A stretch of DNA of 64,000 nucleotides from Lentzea californiensis (GTDB lineage: Bacteria > Actinomycetota > Actinomycetes > Mycobacteriales > Pseudonocardiaceae), in the NCBI RefSeq assembly GCF_024648825.1, contig NZ_JANBBE010000006.1, positions 310,001 through 374,000 of the forward strand, read 5' to 3'. The notes below the pieces were generated by a model that did no database searches, was not told where the DNA came from, and saw only the letters and a program-made list of their open reading frames with translations. The number at the start of each line of letters is the position of its first letter. The first letter of the stretch is position 1. Positions 7,630 to 16,952 of the stretch are shown piece by piece. The translations under genes and the position numbers were made by a program.

Positions 7630-8462
7630 ACGTCGGCGTGGAACGTGGTGCTTCGAGTGTCGCGGTGCACAGGTCCGCCGGTGCTTTGCGCGCTGTGGCG
7701 TGGATCTGCGGTGCGCTCGTCGTGCTGGCCCAGATCATCTATTCCATGACCGAGCCGGAGGCCAGGCTCTTCACGACGGTGGCGTCGGTGATCGCGTTCG
7801 CGGTGGCGTCGGTGTGCGACGCCCTGGCCCGCTTCGGGCCGCGCGCGGCGGGTCTGCTGGTGGCGATCGCCGGAGGTGGCGGCCTGCTGGCCGAGACCAT
7901 CGGTGTGCACACGGGCTTTCCGTTCGGGGACTACCGCTACACCGGAACGCTCGGACTCGACATCGCCGGTGTGCCGGTGGTCGTGGCGTTGGCGTGGGTG
8001 ATGATGTGCTGGCCCGCGTTGCTCGTCGGCCGGGCGCTCGCAACCCGGTTGCGGGTGGACCGTCCGGCGTGGCTGGTCGTCGTGATCGGCGCGTGGGCCT
8101 TGGCGTCGTGGGACGTCTTCCTGGATCCGCAGATGGTCGACGCCGGGCACTGGGTGTGGGCCGATCCCAGCCCGGCACTGCCCGGTGTGGACGGTGTCCC
8201 CCTGACGAACTACGCCGGCTGGCTGCTGGTCGCGGTGCTGATGATCACCGCCCTGCACTGGAGTGTGGGCGGTCCGCGCGTCGCCAGGGAGCTCGACCTG
8301 CGGGCGGGACCGGCTCCCGTGCTGTACCTGTGGACCTACGGTTCCTCGGTGTGGGCGCACGCGGCGTTCTTCGACCGGGCCTCGGTGTCCCTGGTCGCCG
8401 GTCTGCTCATGGGAGTGGTGGCGGTGCCGTTCGCGTGGACGTTGTGGCGGGCACATCGGTGA
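7626..8462 (+). CDS. CruF-like carotenoid 1',2'-hydratase, membrane protein
   Basis: 278 residues with about seven hydrophobic helices. Conserved family features are ETIGVHTGFPFGDYRYTGTL, followed by GVPVVVALAWVMM, and ASWDVFLDPQMVDAGHWVW. These belong to the DUF422/CruF family of integral-membrane hydratases that add water to the psi end of gamma-carotenoids or related compounds. GTG 7626 overlaps the previous stop by 4 bases, and its own stop overlaps the next start, so it is embedded in a coupled operon. The preceding CrtU-like and following GT2 genes agree with an aromatic, hydroxylated and glycosylated carotenoid product. Confidence 0.85.
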   Translation: MNVGVERGASSVAVHRSAGALRAVAWICGALVVLAQIIYSMTEPEARLFTTVASVIAFAVASVCDALARFGPRAAGLLVAIAGGGGLLAETIGVHTGFPFGDYRYTGTLGLDIAGVPVVVALAWVMMCWPALLVGRALATRLRVDRPAWLVVVIGAWALASWDVFLDPQMVDAGHWVWADPSPALPGVDGVPLTNYAGWLLVAVLMITALHWSVGGPRVARELDLRAGPAPVLYLWTYGSSVWAHAAFFDRASVSLVAGLLMGVVAVPFAWTLWRAHR

Positions 8463-9577
8463 GGAGATTTCTTGACGCGGCGGTGCGTTCTGCCGCCGCC
8501 GGCTCTGTCGTGGCCGCAGCGCACGCTCTGGTGAACGCGCGGCTGATGCGGGTGCCGGACGCTGATCCGCCGCGGTGCCGCGAGAAGGTGTCGGTGCTGG
8601 TGCCGGCCCGCGACGAGGCGCACCGGATCGCGCCGACCATCAGGTCGCTGCAAGCTCAGCGCGGTGTGCCCGAGCTGGAGATCATCGTGCTCGACGACGG
8701 CTCGGCCGACGGCACCGCCGACGAGGTGCGCCGGGCGGCGGGCGACGACCCGCGACTGCGGGTGGTCACCGGCGACGCGCCACCGGCCGGGTTGCCCGGC
8801 AAACCCCACGCCTGTGCGCGGCTGGCCGAGCTGGCGGAGGGTCACGTGCTGGTGTTCGTCGACGCGGACGTCGTGCTCGCACCCCATGCGGTCGCCGCGG
8901 CTGTCGCGCTGTTGCGAGAGAACGACCTCGACGTGGTGTCGCCGTTCCCCCGCCAGCTCGCCGACGGTGCCGGGGCGCGGCTGGTCCAGCCGCTGCTGCA
9001 GTGGTCGTGGCTGGTGTTCCTGCCGTTGCGACTGGCCGAACGCTCCCCCAGGCCGTCGTTGTCCGCGGCGAACGGGCAGTTCCTCGTGGTGGACACCGCC
9101 GCCTACCACCGCAGCGGGGGCTTCGCGGGGATCGCCACCGCGGTGCTCGACGACATCGCATTGATGCGGGCGGTCAAGCGCAGTGGCGGCCGCGGTGTGG
9201 TCGTCGACGGCAGCACGGTGGCGGCCTGCCGGATGTACGAGGACTGGGCGGAGGTCCGGGACGGGTACGAGAAGTCGCTGTGGTCCGCCACCGGCAGCCC
9301 GGTGGTGGCGGCGGCACTGTCGGTCGTGCTCGCGTGGCTGTACGTCCTGCCGCCGATCGCCGCGCTCACGGGATCGCGCGCCGGTGCCGTCGGATATGCG
9401 GCGGGTGTGCTCACCAGGGTCGTGACGGCGCGGCACACCGGTGGACGGGTGTGGCCCGACGCGCTCGCCCACCCCGTGTCGGTGGGCGTCCTGCTGACCC
9501 TGATCGCACGGTCGTGGCGAGCCCGGCGGGCGGGGCGGCTGCACTGGAAGGGCCGATCGTTGCGGGAGAGCAGCTGA
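8459..9577 (+). CDS. GT2-family glycosyltransferase of the carotenoid operon
   Basis: 372 residues. The GT-A fold is clear: SVLVPARDEAHRIAPTIRSL, the first Asp pair in IIVLDDGSADGTADE, the metal-binding DAD in VLVFVDADVVLAP, and a C-terminal ED acceptor motif (YEDWAEVRDGYEKSLW). Two hydrophobic segments follow (about 280-315), so the C-terminus is probably in the membrane, as in CruG/CrtQ-type carotenoid glycosyltransferases. GTG 8459 overlaps the CruF-like stop by 4 bases. The probable acceptor is the hydroxyl made by the CruF-like hydratase; the sugar is unknown. Confidence 0.85.
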   Translation: MRRFLDAAVRSAAAGSVVAAAHALVNARLMRVPDADPPRCREKVSVLVPARDEAHRIAPTIRSLQAQRGVPELEIIVLDDGSADGTADEVRRAAGDDPRLRVVTGDAPPAGLPGKPHACARLAELAEGHVLVFVDADVVLAPHAVAAAVALLRENDLDVVSPFPRQLADGAGARLVQPLLQWSWLVFLPLRLAERSPRPSLSAANGQFLVVDTAAYHRSGGFAGIATAVLDDIALMRAVKRSGGRGVVVDGSTVAACRMYEDWAEVRDGYEKSLWSATGSPVVAAALSVVLAWLYVLPPIAALTGSRAGAVGYAAGVLTRVVTARHTGGRVWPDALAHPVSVGVLLTLIARSWRARRAGRLHWKGRSLRESS

Positions 9578-9578
9578 C

Positions 9579-11051
9579 ATGGCACGGGTAGCGGTGATCG
9601 GCGCGGGCATGGGCGGGCTGGCCGCGGCCGCGCGGCTGGCGCGGTCCGGGCACGAGGTGACCGTGTACGAGCAGGCCTCCGGCCACGGCGGCAAGCTCGG
9701 GACCCTGCGGCGCGACGGGTTCACCTTCGACACCGGACCTTCGCTGCTGACACTTCCCCACGTCTACCGCGACCTCTTCGCGGCCACCGGCGCACCGCTC
9801 GACGACCTGGTCGAGATCGTGCCGGTGGAACCCACCTGCCGTTACCGCTTCCCGGACGGTTCCGAGCTCGACATGCCCCACGCCGAGGAGCACGTGGACG
9901 CCGCGCTGACCGACGCGTTCGGGCCCGAGGCGGCACGGCAGTGGCGGGCGGTGCTCACCGACGCGGAACGGTTGTGGGACCTCGTCGGCGAACCGGTGCT
10001 GCAGAACCCGCTGAACGGCGTGCGCGATCTGCTGCGCCGGTCGGCGAGCATCCGCGACCTGATGGCGATCGCACCGTGGCGCACGCTGCGCGGGGTGGGC
10101 GAGCGGCGGCTGACCGATCCGCGGTTGCGCATGCTCCTCGACCGCTACGCCACCTACAGCGGCTCCGACCCGCGCCGCACGCCCGCGTTGATGACGGTCA
10201 TCCCGTTCATCGAGCAGCGGTTCGGCGGCTGGTACGTGCGCGGCGGGCTGCGCGGGCTCGGCGACGCCCTGTACGGCCGCTGCGTCGACCTCGGCGTGAG
10301 CTTCCGCTTCAGCGAGACGGTCACCACCGTGGAGTCCGGCGGCAGCGGGGTCACCGGCGTGCGCCTGCGGGACGGGGAACGGCGGCCCGCCGACGTCGTG
10401 GTGTCCGATGTGGACGCGGAACACCTGTATGGCGACCTGCTCGCCGACCGGCGTTCCCATCGTCCACACCGGATGCTGAGCAAGACCCAGCCGTCGCTGT
10501 CGGGGTTCGTGCTGTTGCTCGCGCTGCGGGGGAGGTCCCCGGATCCCGTCCACCACCGCGTGCTGTTCCCCGCCGACTACGACGACGAGTTCGACTCCCT
10601 CTTCGGCCGCCACCCGCGCCCCGTACCGGATCCGGCGGTCTACGTGTGCGCACCGGACGACCCGGCCGTCGCGCCCGAAGGGGACGAGGCGTGGTTCGTG
10701 CTGGTCAACGCGCCGCGACACGGAGACGTCGACTGGACCGCACCAGGTCTCGCCGACTCCTACGCCGACAGGGTTCTGCGGGTGATGGCCGACCGCGGGC
10801 TGGACGTGCGGCACCGGGTGCGCTGGCGCGTGATCCGCACACCGGCCGACTGGGCGCGGGACACGGGAGCCGTCGGCGGGTCGATCTACGGCTCGTCGTC
10901 CAACGGACCGCGGGCGGCGCTGCTCCGGCCCGCCAACCGCGCTCCCGTTCCCGGTCTGTTCCTCGTCGGCGGCTCGGCGCACCCCGGCGGCGGGCTGCCG
11001 CTGGTGGCGATGTCAGCGCGGATCGTCGCCCGCATGATCGGTCCGGCCTGA
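9579..11051 (+). CDS. CrtI/CrtD-type phytoene desaturase-like oxidoreductase
   Basis: 490 residues. The N-terminus VIGAGMGGLAAAARLARSGH binds FAD; GHGGKLGTLRRDGFTFDTGP is the usual CrtI-family continuation. The C-terminal FAD motif is GLFLVGGSAHPGGGLPLVAM. ATG 9579 is one base after the GT2 stop and has GGGAGA upstream. The CrtI family includes phytoene desaturases, 3,4-desaturases (CrtD) and ketolases (CrtO). Because no phytoene synthase is adjacent and the operon is about end groups, a 3',4'-desaturase role is more likely than core desaturation, but this is an inference. The 3' end overlaps the convergent phosphatidyltransferase by 39 bases. Confidence 0.85.
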   Translation: MARVAVIGAGMGGLAAAARLARSGHEVTVYEQASGHGGKLGTLRRDGFTFDTGPSLLTLPHVYRDLFAATGAPLDDLVEIVPVEPTCRYRFPDGSELDMPHAEEHVDAALTDAFGPEAARQWRAVLTDAERLWDLVGEPVLQNPLNGVRDLLRRSASIRDLMAIAPWRTLRGVGERRLTDPRLRMLLDRYATYSGSDPRRTPALMTVIPFIEQRFGGWYVRGGLRGLGDALYGRCVDLGVSFRFSETVTTVESGGSGVTGVRLRDGERRPADVVVSDVDAEHLYGDLLADRRSHRPHRMLSKTQPSLSGFVLLLALRGRSPDPVHHRVLFPADYDDEFDSLFGRHPRPVPDPAVYVCAPDDPAVAPEGDEAWFVLVNAPRHGDVDWTAPGLADSYADRVLRVMADRGLDVRHRVRWRVIRTPADWARDTGAVGGSIYGSSSNGPRAALLRPANRAPVPGLFLVGGSAHPGGGLPLVAMSARIVARMIGPA

Positions 11052-11735
11052 CGCGAACGGTCCCGTCCACGGCCGGTCCGCGAGCTCGCGGCGGATGCCG
11101 GCCGCGAGCTGGCCGAACCCGGCGACGGCGCACGCCGCCCACACCAGGGCCGACACGACGGCCCAGCTCCACCCGGTGCCCGGGGTGCCGCCCGGCGCCA
11201 GACCCGTTCCCGCACAGGCGATCGCGACCACGATCACCCTGATCGGGCGTTCCGCCACCGTGATCGCGCCCGCCGAGGCCATGCCGACGGCCTGCGCCTT
11301 GGCCCGCGCGTACTCGTGCAGCAGCACCGCCACCCCGATGGCGGCGCACAGCCAGGCCTCGACCCCGAGCACCAGCAGGACGAGCAGCAGCAACAGATCG
11401 GCCAGCCGGTCGGCGACCGCGTCCACCACGGCTCCCAGCGGCCGCGCCCGGCCGGTGCGCAGGGCGACCGCGCCGTCCAGTCCGTCGAGGACTCCGGTCG
11501 CCACCACCAGCAGCAGCGCCAGCAAGGCCCACCGCCCACCCGCGGCGGCCGTGACGACCGCACCTCCCGCGGCCACCACACCGGCCAGGGACAACACGTC
11601 GGGGTGAACGCGGTCCAGCGGACGGGCCAGCGCGTGCACGAACCGCAGCCAGCCGACGACGAGCCTGTTCGCGGACACGTCCTCGCCGTGCAGCCGGGAC
11701 CAGCCGTCGACTGGGTTCACCTGGTCACCGGTCAC
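11013..11735 (-). CDS. CDP-alcohol phosphatidyltransferase family protein
   Basis: 240 residues, largely hydrophobic with about six membrane helices. The family motif DG-x2-A...G-x3-D-x3-D is seen as LDGLDGAVAL at about 83-92 and RPLGAVVDAVADR at about 97-109; these aspartates bind Mg and the CDP-alcohol. The usual Arg after DGxxA is shifted by one position (ALR instead of AR). The GTG start at 11735 has only a weak ribosome site. The gene is convergent with the CrtI-like gene and divergent from the YihY gene. The alcohol acceptor (inositol phosphate, glycerol phosphate or a lipid) cannot be read from the sequence. Confidence 0.8.
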   Translation of the reverse strand: MTGDQVNPVDGWSRLHGEDVSANRLVVGWLRFVHALARPLDRVHPDVLSLAGVVAAGGAVVTAAAGGRWALLALLLVVATGVLDGLDGAVALRTGRARPLGAVVDAVADRLADLLLLLVLLVLGVEAWLCAAIGVAVLLHEYARAKAQAVGMASAGAITVAERPIRVIVVAIACAGTGLAPGGTPGTGWSWAVVSALVWAACAVAGFGQLAAGIRRELADRPWTGPFASGRTDHAGDDPR

Positions 11736-11790
11736 GCCACCACGGTAAGCCGATGGATGACTTCACGCAGGTTTGGGTACGTCCCCGATC

Positions 11791-12600
11791 ATGCACGTAC
11801 TCCGCGCCGTGGCAGCGGCCACGTCGAGCGCGCTGCGCGGCCGGGACCTCCTGCTGTGGGCGGCCGGGCTGACGTTCTTCTCCGCGCTCGGCCTGGTGCC
11901 GCTGCTGCTGCTCGCACTGCGCGGGGTGGCGTTGCTCTTCGGCCCGGAACTCGTGGTCGACGGCGCGCGGACGGTCGGCGGGTCGCTGCCGGAGGCGCAC
12001 GACGCCACCGGCGCGCTGGTCCAGTTGGCCGAGACCGCGACGAACGCCTCGTGGCTGTTGCTCGCCGCCTCGCTGTTCCCCGCGTCGCTCTACGGCGAAG
12101 GACTCCGCCGCAGCCTCGTCCAGGCGGCCGGCGAACGGCCGACGAAGTGGACCGGCTGGGCCGGGCGGATCGCGTTCCTCCCCGTGCTCCTCCTGGCACC
12201 CCTGCTCGTCGCGCTGCCGCTGGCGTTCGCCTCGGTGGTAGGCCCGCTCTACGAGGCCGGAGGCTGGTCTCGGGTGCTGGGAGTCGTGCTGTCGTTCCAC
12301 CTCGACATGGTCCCGATCTGCGTGACCGTCGGCCTGGTGTTCGCGTTCGTCGGGCCGGTCGTGCTGCCGGTCAGGACGATCCTCGCGGCCGGGGTCGGCG
12401 TGGGAGCGGTGCTCACGGGCTTCCTGCACGGGTTCGTGCTGTTCCTCGCGATCCCCGTCGACTGGGCGATTCCCTACGGCGGCCTGGCCGTCCCCGGCGC
12501 GGTGGCGGCGCTCGGGCTGTGGTTGTTCTTGTTGCACGCCCTGCTGTTGTTCGGTTACCGGACCACGCTCAGCACGCACGACGTGCTCCGTCAGAGGTAG
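11791..12600 (+). CDS. YihY/BrkB-family inner membrane protein
   Basis: About 269 residues with six predicted membrane helices, among them LLWAAGLTFFSALGLVPLLL, WLLLAASLFPASLYGEGLRR and ALGLWLFLLHALLLFGY. The N-terminal amphipathic region plus AGLTFFSALGLVPLL is typical of the YihY/BrkB (DUF95-like) family, once mis-assigned as ribonuclease BN; the function is unknown. The start is uncertain: ATG 11791 is chosen, while a TTG at 11773 would add six residues. Neither has a strong ribosome site. It is divergent from the CDP-alcohol phosphatidyltransferase gene, 55 bases away. Confidence 0.75.
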   Translation: MHVLRAVAAATSSALRGRDLLLWAAGLTFFSALGLVPLLLLALRGVALLFGPELVVDGARTVGGSLPEAHDATGALVQLAETATNASWLLLAASLFPASLYGEGLRRSLVQAAGERPTKWTGWAGRIAFLPVLLLAPLLVALPLAFASVVGPLYEAGGWSRVLGVVLSFHLDMVPICVTVGLVFAFVGPVVLPVRTILAAGVGVGAVLTGFLHGFVLFLAIPVDWAIPYGGLAVPGAVAALGLWLFLLHALLLFGYRTTLSTHDVLRQR

Positions 12601-12717
12601 CGCGAATGGATCTTCCCGGCGTGCGCGACGGTGTCGCGGCGCACACTCCCCGCCGCTCGTCATGCAGCCCGCGCCGGGTGTCCGCACCCTTGACTGATCG
12701 GCATGTCGCGGTGTGGC

Positions 12718-12724
12718 GGAAGGA
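12718..12724 (+). promoter_or_regulatory. Ribosome site that fixes the start of the hybrid kinase gene
   Basis: GGAAGGA lies 7 bases before GTG 12732. The frame is open for more than a kilobase further upstream, including an ATG at 12606, so this site decides the start. Residues encoded upstream of 12732 look non-coding. Confidence 0.6.
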
Positions 12725-12731
12725 ATGGTCG

Positions 12732-15700
12732 GTGGGGCGCTCTGACGACAGTGGACACGAGCAGGACCGCTCCGTGCTCACCGACGTGTTCACCGAGGAT
12801 CCGGAGATCGGCCGCGACCTCGCCGCCGTGGACTGGGCCGCGACCCCGCTCGGCCCGCCGGAAGGCTGGCCGCAGAGCCTGCAGACCGCCGTCAGCGTCC
12901 TGCTGTCGTCCAGGTTCTCGATGTGGCTGGCGTGGGGACCGGAGCTGACCTTCTTCTGCAACAACGCCTATCGGCGCAACACGCTGGGCCGCAAGTACCC
13001 GTGGGCACTGGGCAGGCCGGCCCCCGAGGTGTGGGCGGAGATCTGGAAGGACGTCGAACCCAGGGTGGACAGCGTCCTCAGCACCGGGCGTGCGACCTGG
13101 GACGAGGCCCTGCTGCTGTTCCCGGAACGTTCGGGGTACCCGGAGGAGACCTACCACACCTTCTCCTACAGCCCGCTGCGCGACGAACGTGGTGCGGTGG
13201 CAGGGATGTTGTGCGTGGTCAGCGAGGAGACCGAGCGCGTGATCGGCGAGCGCCGGATGGCGACGCTGCGGGACCTCGGCTCGGACCCCACCGTCGCGCG
13301 CCAGGAGCGGGAGGTGCTGGCGTTCGACTGCACGCAGCTCGAACGCAACCGCCGGGACCTGCCGTTCACCCTGATCTACCTGGTCGAGCACGGCCGCGCC
13401 CGGCTGGCCGGGGCGACGGGGCTCGAGCCGGGTCATCCGGTCGCTCCGGCGTTCATCCCGCCCGCGGACTCAGCGGTGTGGCCGGTGGCGGCGGTGATGG
13501 GCGGCGAGCCCGTCGTGGTCGACCTCGGCGGGGAACGGTTCGCCGGTCTTCCCAGCGGCGACTGGACCAGGCCTCCCGCCCAGGCGCTGGTGGTGCCGCT
13601 GCAACGGCCGGGCGGCGCTCCGCACGGGTTCCTGGTCGCCGGCCTGAACAGGCACCGCCCGCTCGACGACGGCTACCGCGGGTTCGTCGACCTGGTCGCG
13701 GGCCACATCGCCTCGGGCATCGCGGGGGCCCACGACTTCCAGGCCCAGCAACGACGTGCCGAGGAGCTCGCCGAGCTCGACCGCGCCAAGACCGCGTTCT
13801 TCTCCAACATAAGCCACGAGTTCCGCACCCCGCTCACGCTCATCATGGGCCCGCTGCAGGACCTGCGCGACCGGCTGGGCCAGGCGGACCCGCAGGCGGG
13901 TCAGGAGCTGGAAGTCATCCACCGCAACGGTCTGCGGCTCGGCAAGCTGGTCAACACCCTGCTGGACTTCTCCCGGCTCGAAGCGGGCCGCATGCAGGCG
14001 CACTTCCAGCCCGTCGAGCTCGCGACGGTCACCGCGGAGCTGGCAGGCGTGTTCCGCTCGGCCGTGGAGAAGGCGGGGCTGGACTTCGAGATCGACTGCT
14101 CCCCGCTGGCCGAGCCGGTGCACGTCGACCTCGGCCTGTGGGAGAAGGTCGTGCTGAACCTGCTGAGCAACGCGCTCAAGTTCACCGTCGACGGCTCGGT
14201 CGGCATCGCCGTGCGGGCCGACGAGCGCAAGGCCGTCGTGACGGTCAGCGACACCGGGGTCGGTGTGCCGCGGCACGAGATCCCCAGGCTCTTCGAACGC
14301 TTCCACCGCATCGAGAACAGCTGGTCCCGGTCGAGGGAGGGCAGCGGTATCGGGCTCGCGCTGGTGCAGGAGCTCGTCCACCTGCACGGCGGCGCCATCC
14401 GGGCCGACAGCGCCGAGGGCGAGGGCACGCGCTTCACCGTCGAGCTGCCGTTCGGCACGGACCACCTGCCCGCCGAGGCGCTGTCACTGGAGGCCGTGCC
14501 GCCGACCGTGTCGGACATCGCCGCCCCCTACGTGCAGGAGGCGCTGCGGTGGCTGCCGGATCCAGGCCTCGCCCCCGAGGACCTGCTGCCCACCGCGGCC
14601 GCCGGTGTCGCACCGCAGGTGCCCGCCACCGTGCTGGTCGCCGACGACAACGCGGACATGCGGGAGTACCTCACCCGGCTGCTGGTCAGGGCGGGGTACG
14701 AGGTCCGTGGCGTCACCGACGGCCAGGCGGCGCTGGAGTCGGCCCGCACCCACCCGCCGGACCTCGTGGTCAGCGACGTGATGATGCCGCGCATGGACGG
14801 TCTCTCCCTGGTCACCGCCCTGCGCGCCGATCCGCGCACGATGGCCGTGCCGGTGCTGCTGCTGTCGGCCCGTGCCGGGCAGGAGGCGTCCGGTGAGGGA
14901 CTGCGGGCCGGCGCGGACGACTACCTCGTCAAGCCCTTCGCCGCCGCGGACCTCCTGGCGCGGGTGCGGGCGAACGTCGACCTCTCCCGGCTGCGCGGCC
15001 GGCACGCCCGCTGGCGCGACGCGCTGATCGACTCCCTGCAGGAGGCGTTCTTCGTCTGCGACGACGACGGGACCGTCGTCGAGGTCAACGCCGCGTTCAC
15101 CGACATCCTCGGTCACGGGCCGGACGGACTGCCCTACGCCGTCCCGCACCCGTGGTGGCCGGACGAGCGGACCGATCCCGAGGCGCACCGCCAGTTCGCC
15201 GCCGCGTTCGAGGCCAGGTCCGGGCGCGACCAGCGCAGCCACACCGTCCCGGTCACCCACCGCGACGGCAGGAGGCTGTGGGTCAGCGCCCTGATGAACC
15301 CCGCCCGCGACCCGGACAGCGGCCGCACGGTGACGGTCGGCACCTTCCGCGACGTCACCGCCGACCACCACGCCCGCAGGCGGGAGGCCGCGCTCGCGGA
15401 GCTCAGCGTGCGGTTGTCCCGCGCGACCAGCGCCTCCGAGGCGTTGTCCGGTGCCCTCGAGCACCTGGAGGGCCTGTGGCGGTCCGAGCAGGTGCTGGCC
15501 GCCGTCTTCGGCCGCCACGAGACGCCGTGGGTCACCACCGGCACCGAACGCATCGCCTGGGACGACCTGCCGGCCCGCAGGCGCTCGACGCTCAGCGCGC
15601 TGAAGGACCACAGCGCGCTGACCCCCGTCGCCCTGGAGGACGGCAGCACCGCCGTCACCGTCGAGCACCCCGACGGGCCGATGGTGCTGTGGCTGCGCCT

Positions 15701-16952
15701 GAGCCCGCACACCCACTTCACCGAGCAGGACGAGCTGCTGCTGTCGTTGCTGGCCGGTCATCTCACCCAGGGCCTGTCCCGGGCACGGCAGATCGACCAG
15801 CAGCGGGAGACGGCGCTGGCGCTGCAGCGGGCCATCCTCGGTCCGTCGCACCTGCCCGGCGGGTTCGCCGTGCGCTACGAACCGGCGGCGCGTCCGCTCG
15901 AGGTCGGCGGTGACTGGTACGACACGTTCCCGTTGCCCGACAAGCGGATCGGCATCGTCGTCGGGGACTGCGTCGGCCGCGGGCTCAGCGCCGCGGCGGT
16001 GATGGGCCAGCTGCGCAGCGCCTGCCGTGCGTTGATGCTGCAGGAGACCGGACCCGCACGCGCACTCATGGCACTGGACCACTTCGCCGCAGGCGTTCCC
16101 GGCGCCCTGTGCACCACGGTGTTCTGCGGCGTGCTCGACCCCGCCACCGGGCACCTCGTCTACTCGAGCGCCGGACACCCGCCCGCGATCCTGGCGCTCC
16201 CCGGCGGCACCACCCACCTCCTCGAAGGCGGCCGGTCCATCCCGCTCGCGGTCAAGCTGGGCGTGCGGCGCACAGAAGCCGAATGCCACCTGCCGCCGCG
16301 TTCCACGCTGCTCACCTACACCGACGGACTCGTCGAACGCCGTCGCAGCTCGCTCACCGAGGGCATCGACAAGGCCGCGCGCGCGGTGCTGGAGGGCCGT
16401 GCGAGCGGGCTGGAGGACCTCGCCGGGCAGGTCATGGCCGCCCTCGCCCCGGAGGGAGGCTACGACGACGACGTGGCCCTGCTGCTGTACCGGCATCCGG
16501 CACCGCTGGACATGACCTTCCCCGCGGAGCCCGGCGAGCTCGGCGACAGCCGGCACGCGTTGCGGACCTGGCTGGGGCAGTGCGGGCTTTCCGCGAAACG
16601 CGCCCAGAGCGTCCTGCTGGCCGTCGGGGAGGCGTGCACCAACGCCATCGAGCACGCCTACCGGGACACCGAGCGCGAGAACGTCCGGGTCCGGGTGGAG
16701 ACGGCGGGAGGCGCCGGGTTGCTCGTGACCGTGGCCGACACCGGCACCTGGAAGACACCGGTCGCCGACCCCGCGGCGAAACGCGGCCGGGGCACCGCGA
16801 TCATGCAGACGATGATGGACGAAGTCTCCATCCTCCCCGATCCATCCGGCACCACCGTGACAATGCAGGTGAGGATTCTCGATGACGACACCGCTGACCC
16901 TGACCAAGACCGTCGACCCTCAGGGCAGGTCCGCCATCAAAGCGGTGGGTGA
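12732..16952 (+). CDS. Hybrid PAS-histidine kinase-receiver-PAS-SpoIIE phosphatase-RsbW-like protein
   Basis: 1406 residues with a long series of signalling domains. A PAS-like sensor is at about 30-170 (RFSMWLAWGPELTFFCNNAY), a GAF-like part at about 190-330, and the HisKA dimer domain has phospho-acceptor His362 in SNISHEFRTPL. HATPase is at about 420-580 (NLLSNALKF; GSGIGLALVQE). The receiver is at about 632-755 with Asp682 in VVSDVMMPRMDG and a conserved KPF. A second PAS is at about 760-880, the PP2C/SpoIIE phosphatase at about 1030-1260 (VGGDWYDTF; GDCVGRGLSAAAV; GYDDDVALLLYR), and an RsbW-like HATPase_c_2 at about 1270-1390 (GEACTNAIEHAYRD). It could therefore sense, phosphorylate, dephosphorylate a STAS antagonist and bind a sigma factor. 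The following STAS gene overlaps it by 71 bases. Confidence 0.92.
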   Translation: MGRSDDSGHEQDRSVLTDVFTEDPEIGRDLAAVDWAATPLGPPEGWPQSLQTAVSVLLSSRFSMWLAWGPELTFFCNNAYRRNTLGRKYPWALGRPAPEVWAEIWKDVEPRVDSVLSTGRATWDEALLLFPERSGYPEETYHTFSYSPLRDERGAVAGMLCVVSEETERVIGERRMATLRDLGSDPTVARQEREVLAFDCTQLERNRRDLPFTLIYLVEHGRARLAGATGLEPGHPVAPAFIPPADSAVWPVAAVMGGEPVVVDLGGERFAGLPSGDWTRPPAQALVVPLQRPGGAPHGFLVAGLNRHRPLDDGYRGFVDLVAGHIASGIAGAHDFQAQQRRAEELAELDRAKTAFFSNISHEFRTPLTLIMGPLQDLRDRLGQADPQAGQELEVIHRNGLRLGKLVNTLLDFSRLEAGRMQAHFQPVELATVTAELAGVFRSAVEKAGLDFEIDCSPLAEPVHVDLGLWEKVVLNLLSNALKFTVDGSVGIAVRADERKAVVTVSDTGVGVPRHEIPRLFERFHRIENSWSRSREGSGIGLALVQELVHLHGGAIRADSAEGEGTRFTVELPFGTDHLPAEALSLEAVPPTVSDIAAPYVQEALRWLPDPGLAPEDLLPTAAAGVAPQVPATVLVADDNADMREYLTRLLVRAGYEVRGVTDGQAALESARTHPPDLVVSDVMMPRMDGLSLVTALRADPRTMAVPVLLLSARAGQEASGEGLRAGADDYLVKPFAAADLLARVRANVDLSRLRGRHARWRDALIDSLQEAFFVCDDDGTVVEVNAAFTDILGHGPDGLPYAVPHPWWPDERTDPEAHRQFAAAFEARSGRDQRSHTVPVTHRDGRRLWVSALMNPARDPDSGRTVTVGTFRDVTADHHARRREAALAELSVRLSRATSASEALSGALEHLEGLWRSEQVLAAVFGRHETPWVTTGTERIAWDDLPARRRSTLSALKDHSALTPVALEDGSTAVTVEHPDGPMVLWLRLSPHTHFTEQDELLLSLLAGHLTQGLSRARQIDQQRETALALQRAILGPSHLPGGFAVRYEPAARPLEVGGDWYDTFPLPDKRIGIVVGDCVGRGLSAAAVMGQLRSACRALMLQETGPARALMALDHFAAGVPGALCTTVFCGVLDPATGHLVYSSAGHPPAILALPGGTTHLLEGGRSIPLAVKLGVRRTEAECHLPPRSTLLTYTDGLVERRRSSLTEGIDKAARAVLEGRASGLEDLAGQVMAALAPEGGYDDDVALLLYRHPAPLDMTFPAEPGELGDSRHALRTWLGQCGLSAKRAQSVLLAVGEACTNAIEHAYRDTERENVRVRVETAGGAGLLVTVADTGTWKTPVADPAAKRGRGTAIMQTMMDEVSILPDPSGTTVTMQVRILDDDTADPDQDRRPSGQVRHQSGG

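Noticed and set aside
12617..12640. Imperfect hairpin after the YihY gene (GTGCGCGAC with GTCGCGGCGCAC)
   Set aside because: Needs a bulge and has no T run; chance is likely at this G+C.
14484..16907. 807-residue frame on the minus strand inside the hybrid kinase gene
   Set aside because: Composition is that of an antisense reading of high-G+C codons; no domain is visible and the plus strand has clear conserved domains throughout.
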